In this document: piece by piece, positions 9,296 to 19,472 of the stretch
How positions within the stretch are numbered: position 1 is the stretch's first letter
Layout: each line of letters opens with the position of its first letter
Assembly: GCA_963754135.1 (NCBI GenBank)
Contig: CAVWEY010000001.1
Coordinates: 434,001-498,000, forward strand
Direction: 5' to 3'
Source: JAJFUI01 sp963754135
Lineage (GTDB): Bacteria; Planctomycetota; Planctomycetia; Pirellulales; Thermoguttaceae
DNA length: 64,000 nucleotides
The notes under the pieces: model-generated
The model's input: only the letters and a program-made list of their open reading frames with translations
Databases searched by the model: none
Told to the model about the DNA's origin: nothing
Position numbers and translations under genes: made by a program

Positions 9296-10294
9296 ATGCG
9301 CGCATGGCTGATGGATTCCTATGACGGGGTCGAAAAACTGCGTTTGGGCGAGGCGGCGGACCCGTGTCCCGGCCCGGCGGACGTGCTGCTCAGGGTCCGG
9401 CTGGCGGCGCTCAATCCGGCCGATGCGTTCCTCGCCCAGGCGATGTACCCGGCCAGACCGCCCTTGCCGCACGTCCTGGGGCGCGACGGCGTGGGGGACA
9501 TCCTGGCCGCGGGGCCTGGCGTGCAAGGCGCGCGTGTGGGCGAGACGGTAGGCATTTTGCGCGGCAGCACGGGTATCGAAACCTGGGGGACCTTTGCCGA
9601 GAAGGTAGTGGTTCCAGCCGCCAATATCGTGCCCATACCCCGAGACTGGTCCCTGGAAGAGACGGCGGGGGCGCCTTTGGTGTTCCTTACCGCCTGGCAG
9701 GCGTTGACGCAATGGAGCGACCCGCCGGCGCCGCCTCGCGCGGGTTCGGTGCTGCTGGTTTCCGGGGCCTCCGGCGGCGTCGGCACGGCCTCGCTGCTGC
9801 TCGGGAAATCGATGAATCTCACGGTGTTGGCTCTGTCCCGCAGTGCCGAGCGCGGCGCCAAGTTGAAGGAACTTGGGGCCGATTTCGTGTTGAACACAGA
9901 GGAGAAGGACCTCCAGCGGTCCGTTAGGAGGGCGATCGCCCCGCGGACCGTGGACCTTGCCGTGGACACCATCGGCGGAGCGTTGTTCAATGAATTGGTG
10001 AAAGCGCTCGGTTACGGCGGCCGGATCAGCGTCGTTGGCCGTTCCGGCGGCACGGTGCCGGAGTTCAACACCGCGACGCTGCTGTTCCGGAGGAACCGCA
10101 TTGGCGGGGTCTCGGTGGGGGACTATACGCCGGAGACCGCACAAGCTACGTGGAGGCAGATCGTCGATCGTCTCGAGGCAATGGGAAGGCGGCCGGTCGT
10201 AGACGGAGTTTTCCCCTTCGAGGACCTGCCGGCGGCGTTCATGCGATTGTCGCAAGGACCGCTGGGAAAGGTGCTGCTACGGGTATCAGGCTGA
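9296..10294 (+). CDS. NADPH:quinone oxidoreductase / zinc-free medium-chain dehydrogenase
   Basis: 332 residues. The N-terminal GroES-like part includes DVLLRVRLAALNPADAFL and LPHVLGRDGVGDI. The Rossmann part contains SGASGGVGTASLLLGKSMNL and the helix LSRSAERGAKLKELGADFVL. Cysteine/histidine zinc ligands of true alcohol dehydrogenases are absent, placing it with quinone oxidoreductase/enoyl reductase-like enzymes. ATG at 9296 is preceded by AGAGGAGGACCGAGTG, a strong ribosome binding site, and is preferred to an upstream ATG at 9242. Stands alone between two palindromic repeats; substrate unknown. Confidence 0.88.
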   Translation: MRAWLMDSYDGVEKLRLGEAADPCPGPADVLLRVRLAALNPADAFLAQAMYPARPPLPHVLGRDGVGDILAAGPGVQGARVGETVGILRGSTGIETWGTFAEKVVVPAANIVPIPRDWSLEETAGAPLVFLTAWQALTQWSDPPAPPRAGSVLLVSGASGGVGTASLLLGKSMNLTVLALSRSAERGAKLKELGADFVLNTEEKDLQRSVRRAIAPRTVDLAVDTIGGALFNELVKALGYGGRISVVGRSGGTVPEFNTATLLFRRNRIGGVSVGDYTPETAQATWRQIVDRLEAMGRRPVVDGVFPFEDLPAAFMRLSQGPLGKVLLRVSG

Positions 10295-10301
10295 GGGCGT
10301 T

Positions 10302-10360
10302 GTAGCAGGCACACGCCGTGTGCCGTCCGCGGGCTACGGCACTCGCCGTGTGCCTGCTAC
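10302..10360. repeat. Palindromic repeat with GTAGCAGGCACACG arms
   Basis: 10302-10325 (GTAGCAGGCACACGCCGTGT...) is nearly the inverted complement of 10337-10360. It separates the convergent oxidoreductase and prpD genes. The TAG stop and last residues of prpD (GTRRVP) are encoded inside the repeat. A third, distinct repeat family in this window. Confidence 0.8.
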
Positions 10361-11805
10361 ATCGTCGGCAAACATCGCCATGAACTGGTCAACCGGCAGC
10401 GAGTCCAGGCGCTCCGCATCGCGGAACAGATCGAGCACGGCCTGGCACTTGTGCTCCGGCAGCCGCGTCGCCACGTTGGCCCGGAACTTTTGCTCCAATT
10501 GCGGAATTGCCTCGCCGCGGCGGCGGGGGTGGCCCAACGGATACTCCACTTCGATCCGCGGCGTCGCGCTGCCGTCGGCGAAGAAGACTTGCACGGCGTT
10601 GGCGATGCTCCGCTTGCTCGGGTCGAGATAGTCGCGGAAATACTGGGGGTTCTCCACCACCTCCATTTTCCCGCGCAGCCGGTCAATCCGCGGGTCTCCG
10701 GCAAACTCGTTCCGGTAGTGCTCGGCCGATAGCGTGCCTTCCAACAGCGCCACGGCCACCATGTATTGAAGGCAGTGGTCGCGGTCGGCCGGATTCGAGA
10801 GCGGTCCGCGTTTGTCGATGATCCGCATGGCCGGCTGCTGCGTCTCGATCCTCACCCGTTCGATCCGGTCGAGGCGGCCGCACACCTGGTCGTGCAGCCT
10901 GACCGCGGCTTCGACGGCCGTTTGGGCGTGGAACTCGGCCGGGTAGGCCACCTTGAACAGCACGTGCTCGATGACGTAGCTGGCATAAGGCCGGGCGATC
11001 CGCAGCGGCTGGCCACGCAGCAGCGCGTCATAGAAACCCCACTTGGGAGCGCTCAGCGCCGTGGGATAACCCATCTCGCCTTGCACGGCCCAAAGCGCCA
11101 GCCGCACGCCGCGGCTGGTGGCGTCGCCCGCCGCCCACGACTTCCGCGAGCCCGTGTTCGGGCGCGTGACGGTAGGTCCGCAGGCAGCCGCCGTCGATCC
11201 AGGCGTTCGAAAGCGCGTCGAGCAGCTGCCGGCGCGATCCGCCCAGCAGGACCGTGGCCACGGCCGTGCTGGCCACGCGGACCAGCAGCACGTGATCGAG
11301 CCCCACCCGGTTGAAGGCGTTCTCCAGGGCAATGACGCCTTGGATTTCGTAGGCCTTGATCGTGGCCGTCAGCAGGTCGCGGACGCGGAGCGGCGCCCGG
11401 CCGGCCGCGGCCCGTCGCCGGCTCACCCAGTCGGCGCAGCGCCAGGATCGCGCCCAGGTTGTCGGAGGGATGGCCCCACTCGGCGGCCAGCCAGGTGTCG
11501 TTGTAGTCGAGCCAGCGGATCATGGCGCCCAAGTTGAAGGCGGCCTGGACCGGATCGAGTTCCCAGGCCGTTCCTGGCACGCGGGCCCCGCCCGGCAACT
11601 CGGCCCCCGGAACCACCGGCCCCAGCAGTCTCGCGCAGTCCGGGTCGTCAAGCGCCAGCAGGGCGAAGCCCAAACTGTCCATCAAGCACAGCCGGGCCGC
11701 CGCGTAGGCCGCAGGGCTCTCGATTACGGTCCCCACGGCGTAGTCCGCCATGTCAACGAGCACCTGGTCCGGCGGGGGCCGGTCCGTCGCAACCGCGGGG
11801 GTCAT
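10334..11805 (-). CDS. prpD: 2-methylcitrate dehydratase PrpD (MmgE/PrpD family), two frameshifts
   Basis: About 490 residues over three frames. PrpD dehydrates 2-methylcitrate to cis-2-methylaconitate in propionate catabolism. N-terminal part: MADYAVGTVIESPAAYAAAR, MDSLGFALLAL, FNLGAMIRWLDYNDTWLAAE and GHPSDNLGAILALRRLGE, typical of the family. Middle: IKAYEIQGVIALENAFNRVG. C-terminal: GDATSRGVRLALWA, APKWGFYDALLRG, IEVEYPLGHPRRR. Breaks fall at ~11400 and ~11160; the second is repaired by restoring CG in CCCGCGAAC. The prpB gene ends 37 bp upstream on the same strand. The last codons and stop lie in a palindromic repeat. Confidence 0.9.
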
Positions 11806-11842
11806 TGGAAACTCACCTCCCGGCCGGCGCTCACGCCCATCG

Positions 11843-12733
11843 TTACCGCCCGCCTTTCTTCAGAAGTTTTTCGTTGAGCTGTTGTTCTTGCAGGTGGTAG
11901 TCGAGAATTTCGTACATTTCTTCGCGTGTTTGCAGGAGCGGCAGCAGTCCGCTTTGGGTTCCTTCGCCGCGCAAGGTCTCGTAGACCTTCCGGGCCGCGG
12001 CGCTCATGGCGCGGAACGCCGTGAGCGGATAGAGGACCAATTGCACGCCCACGGCAGCCAGTTCCGCCACCGTGTACAACGGCGTGCGGCCGAACTCCGT
12101 CAGGTTGGCCAGCACGGGGACCTTCACGGCAGCCGTGAAGCGGCCGTACTCCTGGAGACTGGTGAGGGCTTCGGCGAAGATCATGTCGGCCCCGGCCTCG
12201 ACGTAGCGGCAGGCCCGGTCGATGGCCGCCTCCAGCCCTTCGACCAGGGCGGCGTCGGTCCGGGCCATGACGACAAAGCCGGGATCGGGCCGGGCGTCCA
12301 CGGCCGCCTTAATGCGGTCCGACATTTCGCCCGCCGAAACCAGGACCTTTCCCGGCCGGTGGCCGCAGCGCTTCGCCGCCACTTGGTCTTCCAGGTGCAG
12401 CCCGGCCGCCCCCGCCTCCGCCAGCCGTGCGACAGAGCGGCCGATCTTCGCCGGCGGGCCGAACCCGGTGTCGGCGTCCACCAGCAGCGGAAGCCGCGTG
12501 ACGCCGCAAATCCGCCGCGTATCCTCCAGCACGTCCCGCAGACGGATCAGCCCCAGGTCGGGCAGCCCGCGGGACGCATTCGACACTCCGGCCCCCGACA
12601 AATAGAGCGCCCGGAAGCCGGCCCGCTCGGCCAACAACGCACAATAGGCGTTGATCGCGCCGGCCACCTGCAACGGCCGTTCCGCCGCCAAGGCGTCGTG
12701 CAGCGTGACGCGGTCAGAATGCCAGCCAGTCAT
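11843..12733 (-). CDS. prpB: 2-methylisocitrate lyase (PEP mutase/isocitrate lyase family)
   Basis: 296 residues. It cleaves 2-methylisocitrate to pyruvate and succinate. Key features: ALYLSGAGVSNASRGLPDLG, LLVDADTGFGPP (Mg2+ and substrate loop), HLEDQVAAKRCGH with the catalytic Cys of the KRCGH motif, VMARTDA, and IFAEAL. ATG at 12733 begins MTGWHSDRVTLHDALAAERP; upstream in-frame Met codons belong to non-coding sequence. It precedes prpD, forming a methylcitrate-cycle pair. A methylcitrate synthase gene (prpC), usual in this cluster, is not seen here. Confidence 0.92.
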   Translation of the reverse strand: MTGWHSDRVTLHDALAAERPLQVAGAINAYCALLAERAGFRALYLSGAGVSNASRGLPDLGLIRLRDVLEDTRRICGVTRLPLLVDADTGFGPPAKIGRSVARLAEAGAAGLHLEDQVAAKRCGHRPGKVLVSAGEMSDRIKAAVDARPDPGFVVMARTDAALVEGLEAAIDRACRYVEAGADMIFAEALTSLQEYGRFTAAVKVPVLANLTEFGRTPLYTVAELAAVGVQLVLYPLTAFRAMSAAARKVYETLRGEGTQSGLLPLLQTREEMYEILDYHLQEQQLNEKLLKKGGR

Positions 12734-12877
12734 AGTGAATGGAATTGTAGGGCCTCTCGCCCTCCCCGGCCAGTGGCGCCGGTGCGGGTTGCCTGCTCGC
12801 GGCGTGACTCGATTCATCCCTCTGCGCAAAATACGGCGTGGGCGGCAAGTTCGGGCAGCGGGTGTCCTCTTCGCCCG

Positions 12878-15800
12878 CTACCGCCCGGAACCCGACAGAA
12901 CAAAGGCGGCCCATTGCTTCGTTGGGGCAGTGGGAGAACCCGCGGTTCGGCGGCCCCCCTCGGCAAGCGGCGCCGGCTGATCGAACGCGGGTCCGCGGGA
13001 GCTTGCCAGCGCGTCGATCAGTTCCGGATGGCGGTAAATCTGGAGCTGCGCCTGCCGGAGGGCCTCCAACGGTGGCATCTGCTTGCCCCAGAGATTGCGG
13101 TAGAAGAGCCCCATCAGTGCGGCGGTCGCCTTGTCATTGACCTTCCACAAGCTGGCCACGACGTTGCGCGCCGGCCGAGTGGAAGGCGCGTTGAAGGCCG
13201 AAAACGCCTTCGCCGCCGGCCACGTCGCCCAGGCCGGTGTCGCAGGCCGACAGCACGGCCAGTTCCAGTTTGTCCAGCGGCAGGGCGGCGATCGACTCGG
13301 CGGTGAGAATGCCGCCGTCGCCTTGGACAATGCCGTAGGAATCTTTCGTCCGCGGCAGGTTGGCCCCCGCCAGGACCAGGCCCGAGAGGACCAGCGGGTT
13401 GCGGCCGGCCACGGTACGCCGCTCGCTGCCCAACAGGGTTTGCCCTTGCTCAAACGCCTTCTCGTCCACTTGCAGGCCCGAGCGGAACTTCGGATCGGCG
13501 AAGAAACCGTGGGTGGCGAAATGCGCCCAGCGGGCCTCGGGCAACTTCGTCAGCACGGCCGTGGTGCCCGCCAAGGCGCCGTCGAGCCTGGCCACGGTCC
13601 GCGTTCCAGCCAAGCCGGCCACGGTTTCCAGCTCGCGCTTCGACCCCGGCAGGGGCGGCCAAAAGAGTTCTTTGTCGCCCCGCACGGCAGCGCGGCTGGC
13701 CAGCCACTCGGGCCGAGGAGCGGTCTCCACCGGTTTGCTGTCGTACGTGACGTCACCGACCGCCAGGAATTGCCCTTGCTCTTGGGCCGGCTGCGGCGCC
13801 GCGGTCAACTGCGAGAGCAAGAACTGGCCGTTGGGAACCATCGCCAGGGCATACTCTTCCAACAACGCCGTTCCCGCCTTGCGGCCGGGCAGCGCCGCCC
13901 AGGGAACGGACGTGAGCTTGTCGTCGGGGCACAGATAGGCGGTCTTTGTTCCCGGCGGCAATTGCTTCTCGATGGGCTCCCAAACCAGCCGGCGGACTTC
14001 CTGGGCAGCGGAACCGTCGATTCCGCTGGCGATGTCATCGTGCCATTGGGCGATGGCCGCGTTGATGGGCGCGGCCGGGCCAAGCTCCACGCGGACCGCG
14101 GACGCTCCCGGCCGGACGAGGAACGCGGCATAACATGGGGTCGCACGGCTGCCCCCTTTTATCGGGGCCTCGGGGTCTTGCTCGAAATCGCAGTATTGCA
14201 GGAGATCGACAAATACGGCGTCGGCTGGAAGCCGCGCTGAGGTCCGTGTGCGGGCGGCGCTCGGACTCAAGTTGCCGGCGGAACTCGGGCAGTTCGGCCG
14301 CCAACTGCCGTTCCAGCCCTTCCTTCTCCTCATTTAGCTCGTCGATCCGCTTCCGCCTGGCGGCCAACCGCGTGGGATCGGGATCGACCGGGGCCAGGAT
14401 CAGCCGGGCCAGCGACCGGCGTGTATCCTGGTAGTGTTGGTACTGTTGGCGGACGCCGACATTGGCGATTTCGTGCAACCGCTGTTGTCGTTTGGCGGTG
14501 ATCTGCTGGATCAGGCCGCGGCGCATCCACACGCAGGCGTACAGTTCGTCATCCGGCCTGGTGGTATGCCGCCAGGCGGACATCAAGCGGCTGGGCGGCC
14601 CGAGTTCCTTGGCGGCGTAGTTCAGCGCCTGGGCTTCCGAAACGGCGGCCAGAATCGTGACGGCCAGATGGTACTCGATCTTGGCGCTCTGCTGGTAGAG
14701 ATCGGCGGCCTTGGCGTACTGCCCCATTGCCTCGTACAACCCAGCCAGGTTCTTCAGGCTGATGGCATAGTGGGGATGCTGTTCGCCCAGCGCCTTCTTG
14801 CGGACGTCGAGGGCCTGGAGGAGAAGCGGCTCAGCCTTCGCGTACTCCCCCATCTTCTTGAAAAACATGGCCAGGTTGTTTAGGCTGTTGGCGTAGTCAG
14901 GATGCTGCGCGCCGAGCGCGTGCTTGCGGATATCGCGGGACTGGAGGTAAAGCGGCTCAGCCTTCGCGTACTCCCCTGTCTTCTCGTACAGCATGGCCAG
15001 GTTGTTGAGACTGGTGGCGTAGTCAGGATGCCGTTCGCCGAGCACTTTTTTGCGGATGTTGAGGGCCTGGAGGTAAAGGGGCTCGGCCTTCGCGTACTCG
15101 CCCATCGTCTCGTAGAGCCTGGCCAGATTGTTCAGGCTGGCAGCGTAGTTTGGATGCTGCTCCCCCAGTACCTTCTTCCAGGCATCACGGGCCTGGAGGT
15201 AGAGGGGTTCGGCCTTCGCGTACTCGCCCATTAACTCGTACAGTCCGGCCAGGTTGTTCAGGCCGGTGGCGTACCCAGGATGCTGCTTGCCCAACGCCTT
15301 CTTGTCGATGTTGAGGGCTTGGAAAAAAAGCGGCTCGGCCTTCGCATATTCACCCATCAACTCGTACAGCCAGGCCAGGTTGCTCAGGTCGGATGCATAG
15401 TCGGGATTCTGCTCGCCCAAGGCGTTCTTGTCGATGGCGAGGACCTGGAGGTAAAGCGGCTCGGCCTTCGCGTACTCCCCCGTCTCACAGTACAGCCCGG
15501 CCAGATTGTTCAGGCTCTGGGCGTAGTCGGGATGCTGCTCGCCGATCGCTTTCCTGCGGATGTCGAGGCACTGGAGGTACAGGGGCTCGGCCTTCGCGTA
15601 CTCGCCCATCGAATAGTACAGCAAGGCCAGGTTATTCAGGTCCTGGGCGTAGTAGGGATGCTGCTCGCCCAACACCTTCTTGTAGATGGCGAGGGACTGG
15701 AGATATAGCGGTTCGGCCTTCGCGTACTCCCCCATCGAATAATACTGCATAGCCAAGTCATTAAGACTGGTGGCGTAGTCAGGATGCTGCTCGCCGAGGA

Positions 15801-16089
15801 CTTCCCGCCGAATCGCCAGCGATTCTTTTGCCAGCGGGATGGCCTCTTGATACTTGCCGGCCTTCCAGAGTTCGACAACTTTGCCGCTCAGGCGTTCCGC
15901 TTCTTTCAAGCGGCTCTGCTGTTCGGCAGTCAGGGATTTCGGCTGGCCTTCGGCCTGGGCGGCACTCGCATGGACGCTGTAGAGCACGATTCCGGCTGCC
16001 AACAGCAACAGCACGGCCACGCTCGCGAAGCCGCCGGCCACGGGCGGCATGAGCCCCCTGCAAGATCGGTCTGACTCGATCATGTTCAT
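12878..16089 (-). CDS. TPR-CHAT protein (kinesin-light-chain-type TPRs plus caspase-like CHAT protease), two frameshifts
   Basis: About 1,070 residues after repair. An N-terminal hydrophobic helix (VAVLLLLAAGIVLYSV) suggests an anchor or signal. It is followed by nine near-identical 42-residue TPR units, a helical linker with a charged coiled coil (ARRKRIDELNEEKEGLERQL), and a CHAT domain. The His-Cys dyad is visible in WAHFATHGFF and LAVLSACDTGLG. The C-terminus is GLFYRNLWGKQMPPLEALRQ and KQWAAFVLSGSGR, normal for CHAT. Breaks at ~14235 and ~13168 are both restored by adding one CG. The start overlaps the upstream kinase stop (ATGA), so the two are cotranscribed. CHAT proteases act in bacterial signalling and conflict systems; the substrate here is unknown. 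Confidence 0.9.
14725..15858 (-). repeat. Nine tandem 126-bp TPR-coding repeats
   Basis: Each unit encodes ~42 residues of the pattern GEYAKAEPLYLQ, LGEQHPDYA, SLNNLAxLYExM. DNA between units is so similar that recent unit duplication or gene conversion is likely. This lies inside the TPR-CHAT coding sequence and is not a CRISPR array: there is no spacer. Confidence 0.9.
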
Positions 16090-18155
16090 TCTCCGTCACC
16101 CCCTTGCTTGGCGAAACTGACCGCCTGATTCAGTTGAAAGAGCGGGCCAAGCTTTTTTTGGATTTCTCGTTGGATTTGCAGCACCGGGTCGTCGATCTGT
16201 TGCGGGCCGGAGAAGTTCGGCCCGCGGTCGGCGTCTTGCAGGCGGGTAACCATCTGGCCGTCGGCGAAGCACACCAGCGAGCGGGGGTCTTGCATTGGCG
16301 CCTTCGGCAGCCCGGCAAGCAGTCTAGCGAGGTCCACGTCGTCGGGCAAGGGACTCTCCCGTGCCAGCAGCATCAGTGTTTCCATGCCCGCGGGACCTTT
16401 CATGGGCCAGCCCTGGTCGGCCGTCTCCGGCAGGCTCAGTCGGCTTGCCGGCGACTCCTTCGCCGACCGTTGTTTCCATTGCCCCGGCTGCCAGGGAAAG
16501 ACCGGCCAGGCCGCGCCCTCGCTGTCGATCCACACCAGGTAGAGATAGGCCGGGCGGTTCAATCGGGCCTCGACGCGAATCTGGTCGTTGGGCCGCAGCG
16601 GCAGCGCCCGCGGTCGTGCAGCTTCAGGCCGCGCCGCGACCGGTCGGTGGGATTCCAAAGCAACACGTCGATGCTGCCGGAGAGCGCCGGTGCGGCGGCG
16701 GGCAAGGGCTCGTGCGCCCGCGGCCACAACTGCCGGGCGCCAAGAGCCAAGAGGAGGGCGGCCGCGGCAAGCCCGCCCACCAAGGCCGCGCGGCGGAAAC
16801 GGGGGCGGGGGTGCAGCCAGCGCCGCAAATCCCGCGACACGTCGCCCGCCGTGTTGTACCGGCCGGTCAATTCCTTGCACAGGCAACGGAGGCAGATCCG
16901 TTCGAGTTCGGCCGGAACCTGGTCGCCGCCGCTGGTCTGCCGGGGCGGTTTCGGCTCGCGGTGCTGGATCTCGTCGGCCAAATCCTCCCAATTTTCACCA
17001 GCAAAGGGGTGCCCGCCGGAGAGCATTTCGTAGAGCATCACGCCCAGCGCCCAGACATCGGCCCGGCCGTCGAGGCGGTGTGCTTCGCCGCGGACCTGTT
17101 CGGGGGCCATATAGGGGGGCGTGCCGGCATATTGCCCCGCCTTGCGCCGCTGCACGCTTTCGTGGACCGCCAAGCCGAAATCCACGACGTGCGGCCGGCC
17201 TTCCTTGTCCAGCAACACATTGGCAGGCTTGAGGTCCCGGTGGATGAAACCCTGCCGGTGCGCGTAGTGGACCGCGTCGGCGATCTCGGCCATCAGCCCG
17301 GCAATCCGAGCCGGCGGCAGCCGCTCCGTCTGGAGCATCTTTTCCAGGGAGACGCCCTCGATGTACTCCATCACGATGAACGGCATTCCCTCGGCGTCTC
17401 GCCCGAGATGGTAAATCGGAACAATCCCCGGATGCTTCAAGCGGGCAATCGTGCCGGCCTCTTCGAGAAAACGCTCCACTTCCTGCGGGGAACGGAACCG
17501 GTCGCGATGCGGCACTTTGACGGCGACCCGCCGGGGGAGTTCCAGGTCTTGGGCCAGGTAGACGGCGCCCATCGCGCCCTGGCCCAGCAGTTCGACGATC
17601 TCGTACGACCCGAGCCGATGACCTTTGGGCAGGGGCGCATCACGAACGGGAAGCGGGATACGCAGAGGTGGCCGACAGGGATTCGCCATCGATCGGCGCC
17701 AAGGAGTAGAGCGAGGAGGACGCCGACGGACTTGCCGCGGGCTCATCTTTCGCCTCCGCGGCGATCTTTTCCAGGTCGATTTCTTCGGCGATCGCGGGAA
17801 AGCGGGACTGGAGTTCCTCGCGGGCCGGCAGGTGATCCAGCACCGCCCGCGTCAGGCACTCGGCTTCCAGCAACTCGCCCACAACGTGTGGCGTGCCGCC
17901 CAACTCAGGCCAGTCGGCAAGGTACGCTTCGAGCAGATGCTTCTGGCCCGACGCCCACCGGTATTCCTGATCCACTTTGATCAGATCCACCAGCACCCGC
18001 CCTCGCATCGCATGACCCGCCGGCGGCACAAACGCAGCCAAATCCCCATTATGGGTAGTGCGCCAGGACTGCTCCAATCCCTCCACGGCCTCATCCAGCA
18101 GCGACCACTCCTGGACGCTTAGTCTCGGAGCCGATTGCAGCAACAAGTTAGCCAT
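16086..18155 (-). CDS. Membrane-anchored Ser/Thr protein kinase, two frameshifts
   Basis: About 690 residues. The N-terminal ~160 residues form the helical region often preceding the kinase domain in planctomycete kinases (ELLEAECLTRAVLDHLP, ELQSRFPAIAEEIDLEKI). The kinase core shows GQGAMGAVYLAQD, VAVKVP, FIHRDLKPANVLLD, VDFGLAVHES and PPYMAPEQVRGE, so catalytic residues are intact. A TM helix (AALVGGLAAAALLLALGA) follows, then a ~230-residue outer domain (DQIRVEARLNRPAYLYLVWI) resembling DUF4384-type sensor domains. The break at ~17643 is restored by CG (RSRDAPLPKGHRL) and that at ~16612 by C. ATG at 18155 has GGGGAG upstream. Overlaps the TPR-CHAT gene by four bases, with the sigma factor gene just upstream. 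Confidence 0.9.
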
Positions 18156-18192
18156 GTTTTTCTCCCCTTTGACAGGGACCAATTGTCACGCG

Positions 18193-18266
18193 GACCTGCC
18201 GCTTCCCAATTGTTTAAGCCGCGGCGAGCCGGGGTTGGGTGCAAAAATGTCCTCTCAACCGGCCAA
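18193..18266 (-). promoter_or_regulatory. Upstream element copy 1 (before the kinase gene)
   Basis: On the minus strand this reads GGCCGGTTGAGAGGACATTT, TTGCACCCAACCCCGG, then CGCGGCTTAAACAA and AGCGGCAGG. It matches a second copy at 19014-19085 at roughly four of five positions over ~72 bp. It ends ~38 bp before the kinase ATG and overlaps the sigma gene stop codon. Position and conservation suggest a shared promoter or operator, possibly read by the adjacent ECF sigma factor. That role is inferred. Confidence 0.6.
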
Positions 18267-18812
18267 CTGGTCATCCAGGTGATCGCGCAGCCGGTAGCCG
18301 AACTCGTCCAGGACGCGGCGGACCGTCCACCGCGAACACCCCACCCGAGCGGCGATTTCCGGCGACGAGAGTTCTTCCTGATAGAAGAGATGGCAAATCT
18401 CCAGATGGCGCGGTTTCAGTCCGGCCGTCGCGGCTTCGATGGCGTCGGCCAATTCCACCGCCTTTTCCGGCGGCGGCTCACCATCGATGATTTTCTCCGG
18501 CTCCGGCAACTGCTCTGGCCCGGCACGCCCATGTTCTTGGATTTTGTGATGCATGATTTTCACCAGCAGACCCCACAGCCTGCCTGACTGATCGAAGTGG
18601 TATCTCCCCTTGGCCATGCCACGGAAGAAGGAAGCCAGCGCGGACTGGGCCGCGTCCTCGGGCGCAAATACCCTTCTCAAACGCTCGCCAATCAGACGTT
18701 CCGCGGCTCGATAGAGCCGATCAAAGTACCGGGTGTACACCTCTTCCTTGGCCGACGCGCTCCCGGCGTTCAAGCGATCCAGAAAATCTTTGGAGGACTG
18801 CGAACCGGACAC
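18255..18812 (-). CDS. ECF-type RNA polymerase sigma factor
   Basis: 185 residues. Region 2 is visible as EEVYTRYFDRLYRAAERLIG, EDAAQSALASFFRGM and FDQSGRLWGLLVKIMHHKI. Region 4 is LKPRHLEICHLFYQEELSSP followed by the helix-turn-helix EIAARVGCSRWTVRRVLDEF. Planctomycete ECF factors of this kind are often encoded beside Ser/Thr kinases and are thought to be controlled by phosphorylation and not by a classical anti-sigma factor. That context is exactly what is seen: kinase and TPR-CHAT genes follow on the same strand. No anti-sigma gene is present. Confidence 0.88.
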   Translation of the reverse strand: MSGSQSSKDFLDRLNAGSASAKEEVYTRYFDRLYRAAERLIGERLRRVFAPEDAAQSALASFFRGMAKGRYHFDQSGRLWGLLVKIMHHKIQEHGRAGPEQLPEPEKIIDGEPPPEKAVELADAIEAATAGLKPRHLEICHLFYQEELSSPEIAARVGCSRWTVRRVLDEFGYRLRDHLDDQLAG

Positions 18813-19013
18813 GGCTAACCCTCACGTCCCGAGGCCGCCTAAGATACAGTTCTATCTTCGCCGCCATTGTTGTGGATGTCAAGCCCCCCGGCCAGACGAC
18901 GACCGCCGATTCCAAGAACAGGTTTTTGCCAGGGGCGAAAGGCAATACTCAACCATGTCCGTAGGGCGCGGTGCCAGGAATCGGCAGCCGCCTGCCGTTG
19001 CCCGGACGGCGAC

Positions 19014-19085
19014 TCGGCCGGTTGAAAAGAAATTTTGCACCCAAACCCGGTTTGCGGCGGCTTAACCAACAGAGAGCGGCAGGCC
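19014..19085 (+). promoter_or_regulatory. Upstream element copy 2 (before the divergent membrane-protein gene)
   Basis: On the plus strand it reads GGCCGGTTGAAAAGAAATTT, TGCACCCAAACCCGG, GCGGCGGCTTAACCAA and AGCGGCAGG, matching copy 1 at 18193-18266. Each copy is oriented toward its own downstream gene, as expected for a promoter. About 390 bp separate it from the next start codon, so a long leader would be required. Confidence 0.55.
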
Positions 19086-19472
19086 GGCGCGACAGTCGGC
19101 AGCCAGGAGTTGTATGGAAGGGTGAGACCGGCACTGCGATGGATCTGCCAAGAAAGGAATTGACGTGGTTATAGCAGGGACGGTGGTTTCAACCGCTGCT
19201 TTACCGGGGGAGCATCCCTACCGCGCTGGGATCGTCGGTCACAGCATTACCCCTGGAATCTCGCGTTGCTTGTTGCTTCGCAAAACTAGTGCTGTGTGTG
19301 ACATCGAGCGCTGCCAAGCGAACGACCCTGAGGGATCATCTCCCAAAAGGCAGCCTCTCTCTCCAGGCGGCGATAGCGTGCCGTCCCGCAATGGAAGTTT
19401 CTCCTATACGGGCACAAGTTCCCGGCCAAACTGAACCACCTTGTCCACAGTCTTTCGAACGGAGGTGTATCG
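19086..19472 (+). other. Long untranslated leader between element copy 2 and the membrane-protein gene
   Basis: No convincing gene is seen. A 12-codon ATG reading MDLPRKELTWL ends at ~19174, which could be a leader peptide or chance. The 3' end holds CGGAGGTGTATCG before the ATG at 19473, a good ribosome binding site. I see no known riboswitch consensus. Confidence 0.35.

Noticed and set aside
14725..15858. Regular repeats that might suggest a CRISPR array
   Set aside because: Units are 126 bp, contiguous, in frame and encode TPR motifs; there are no spacers.
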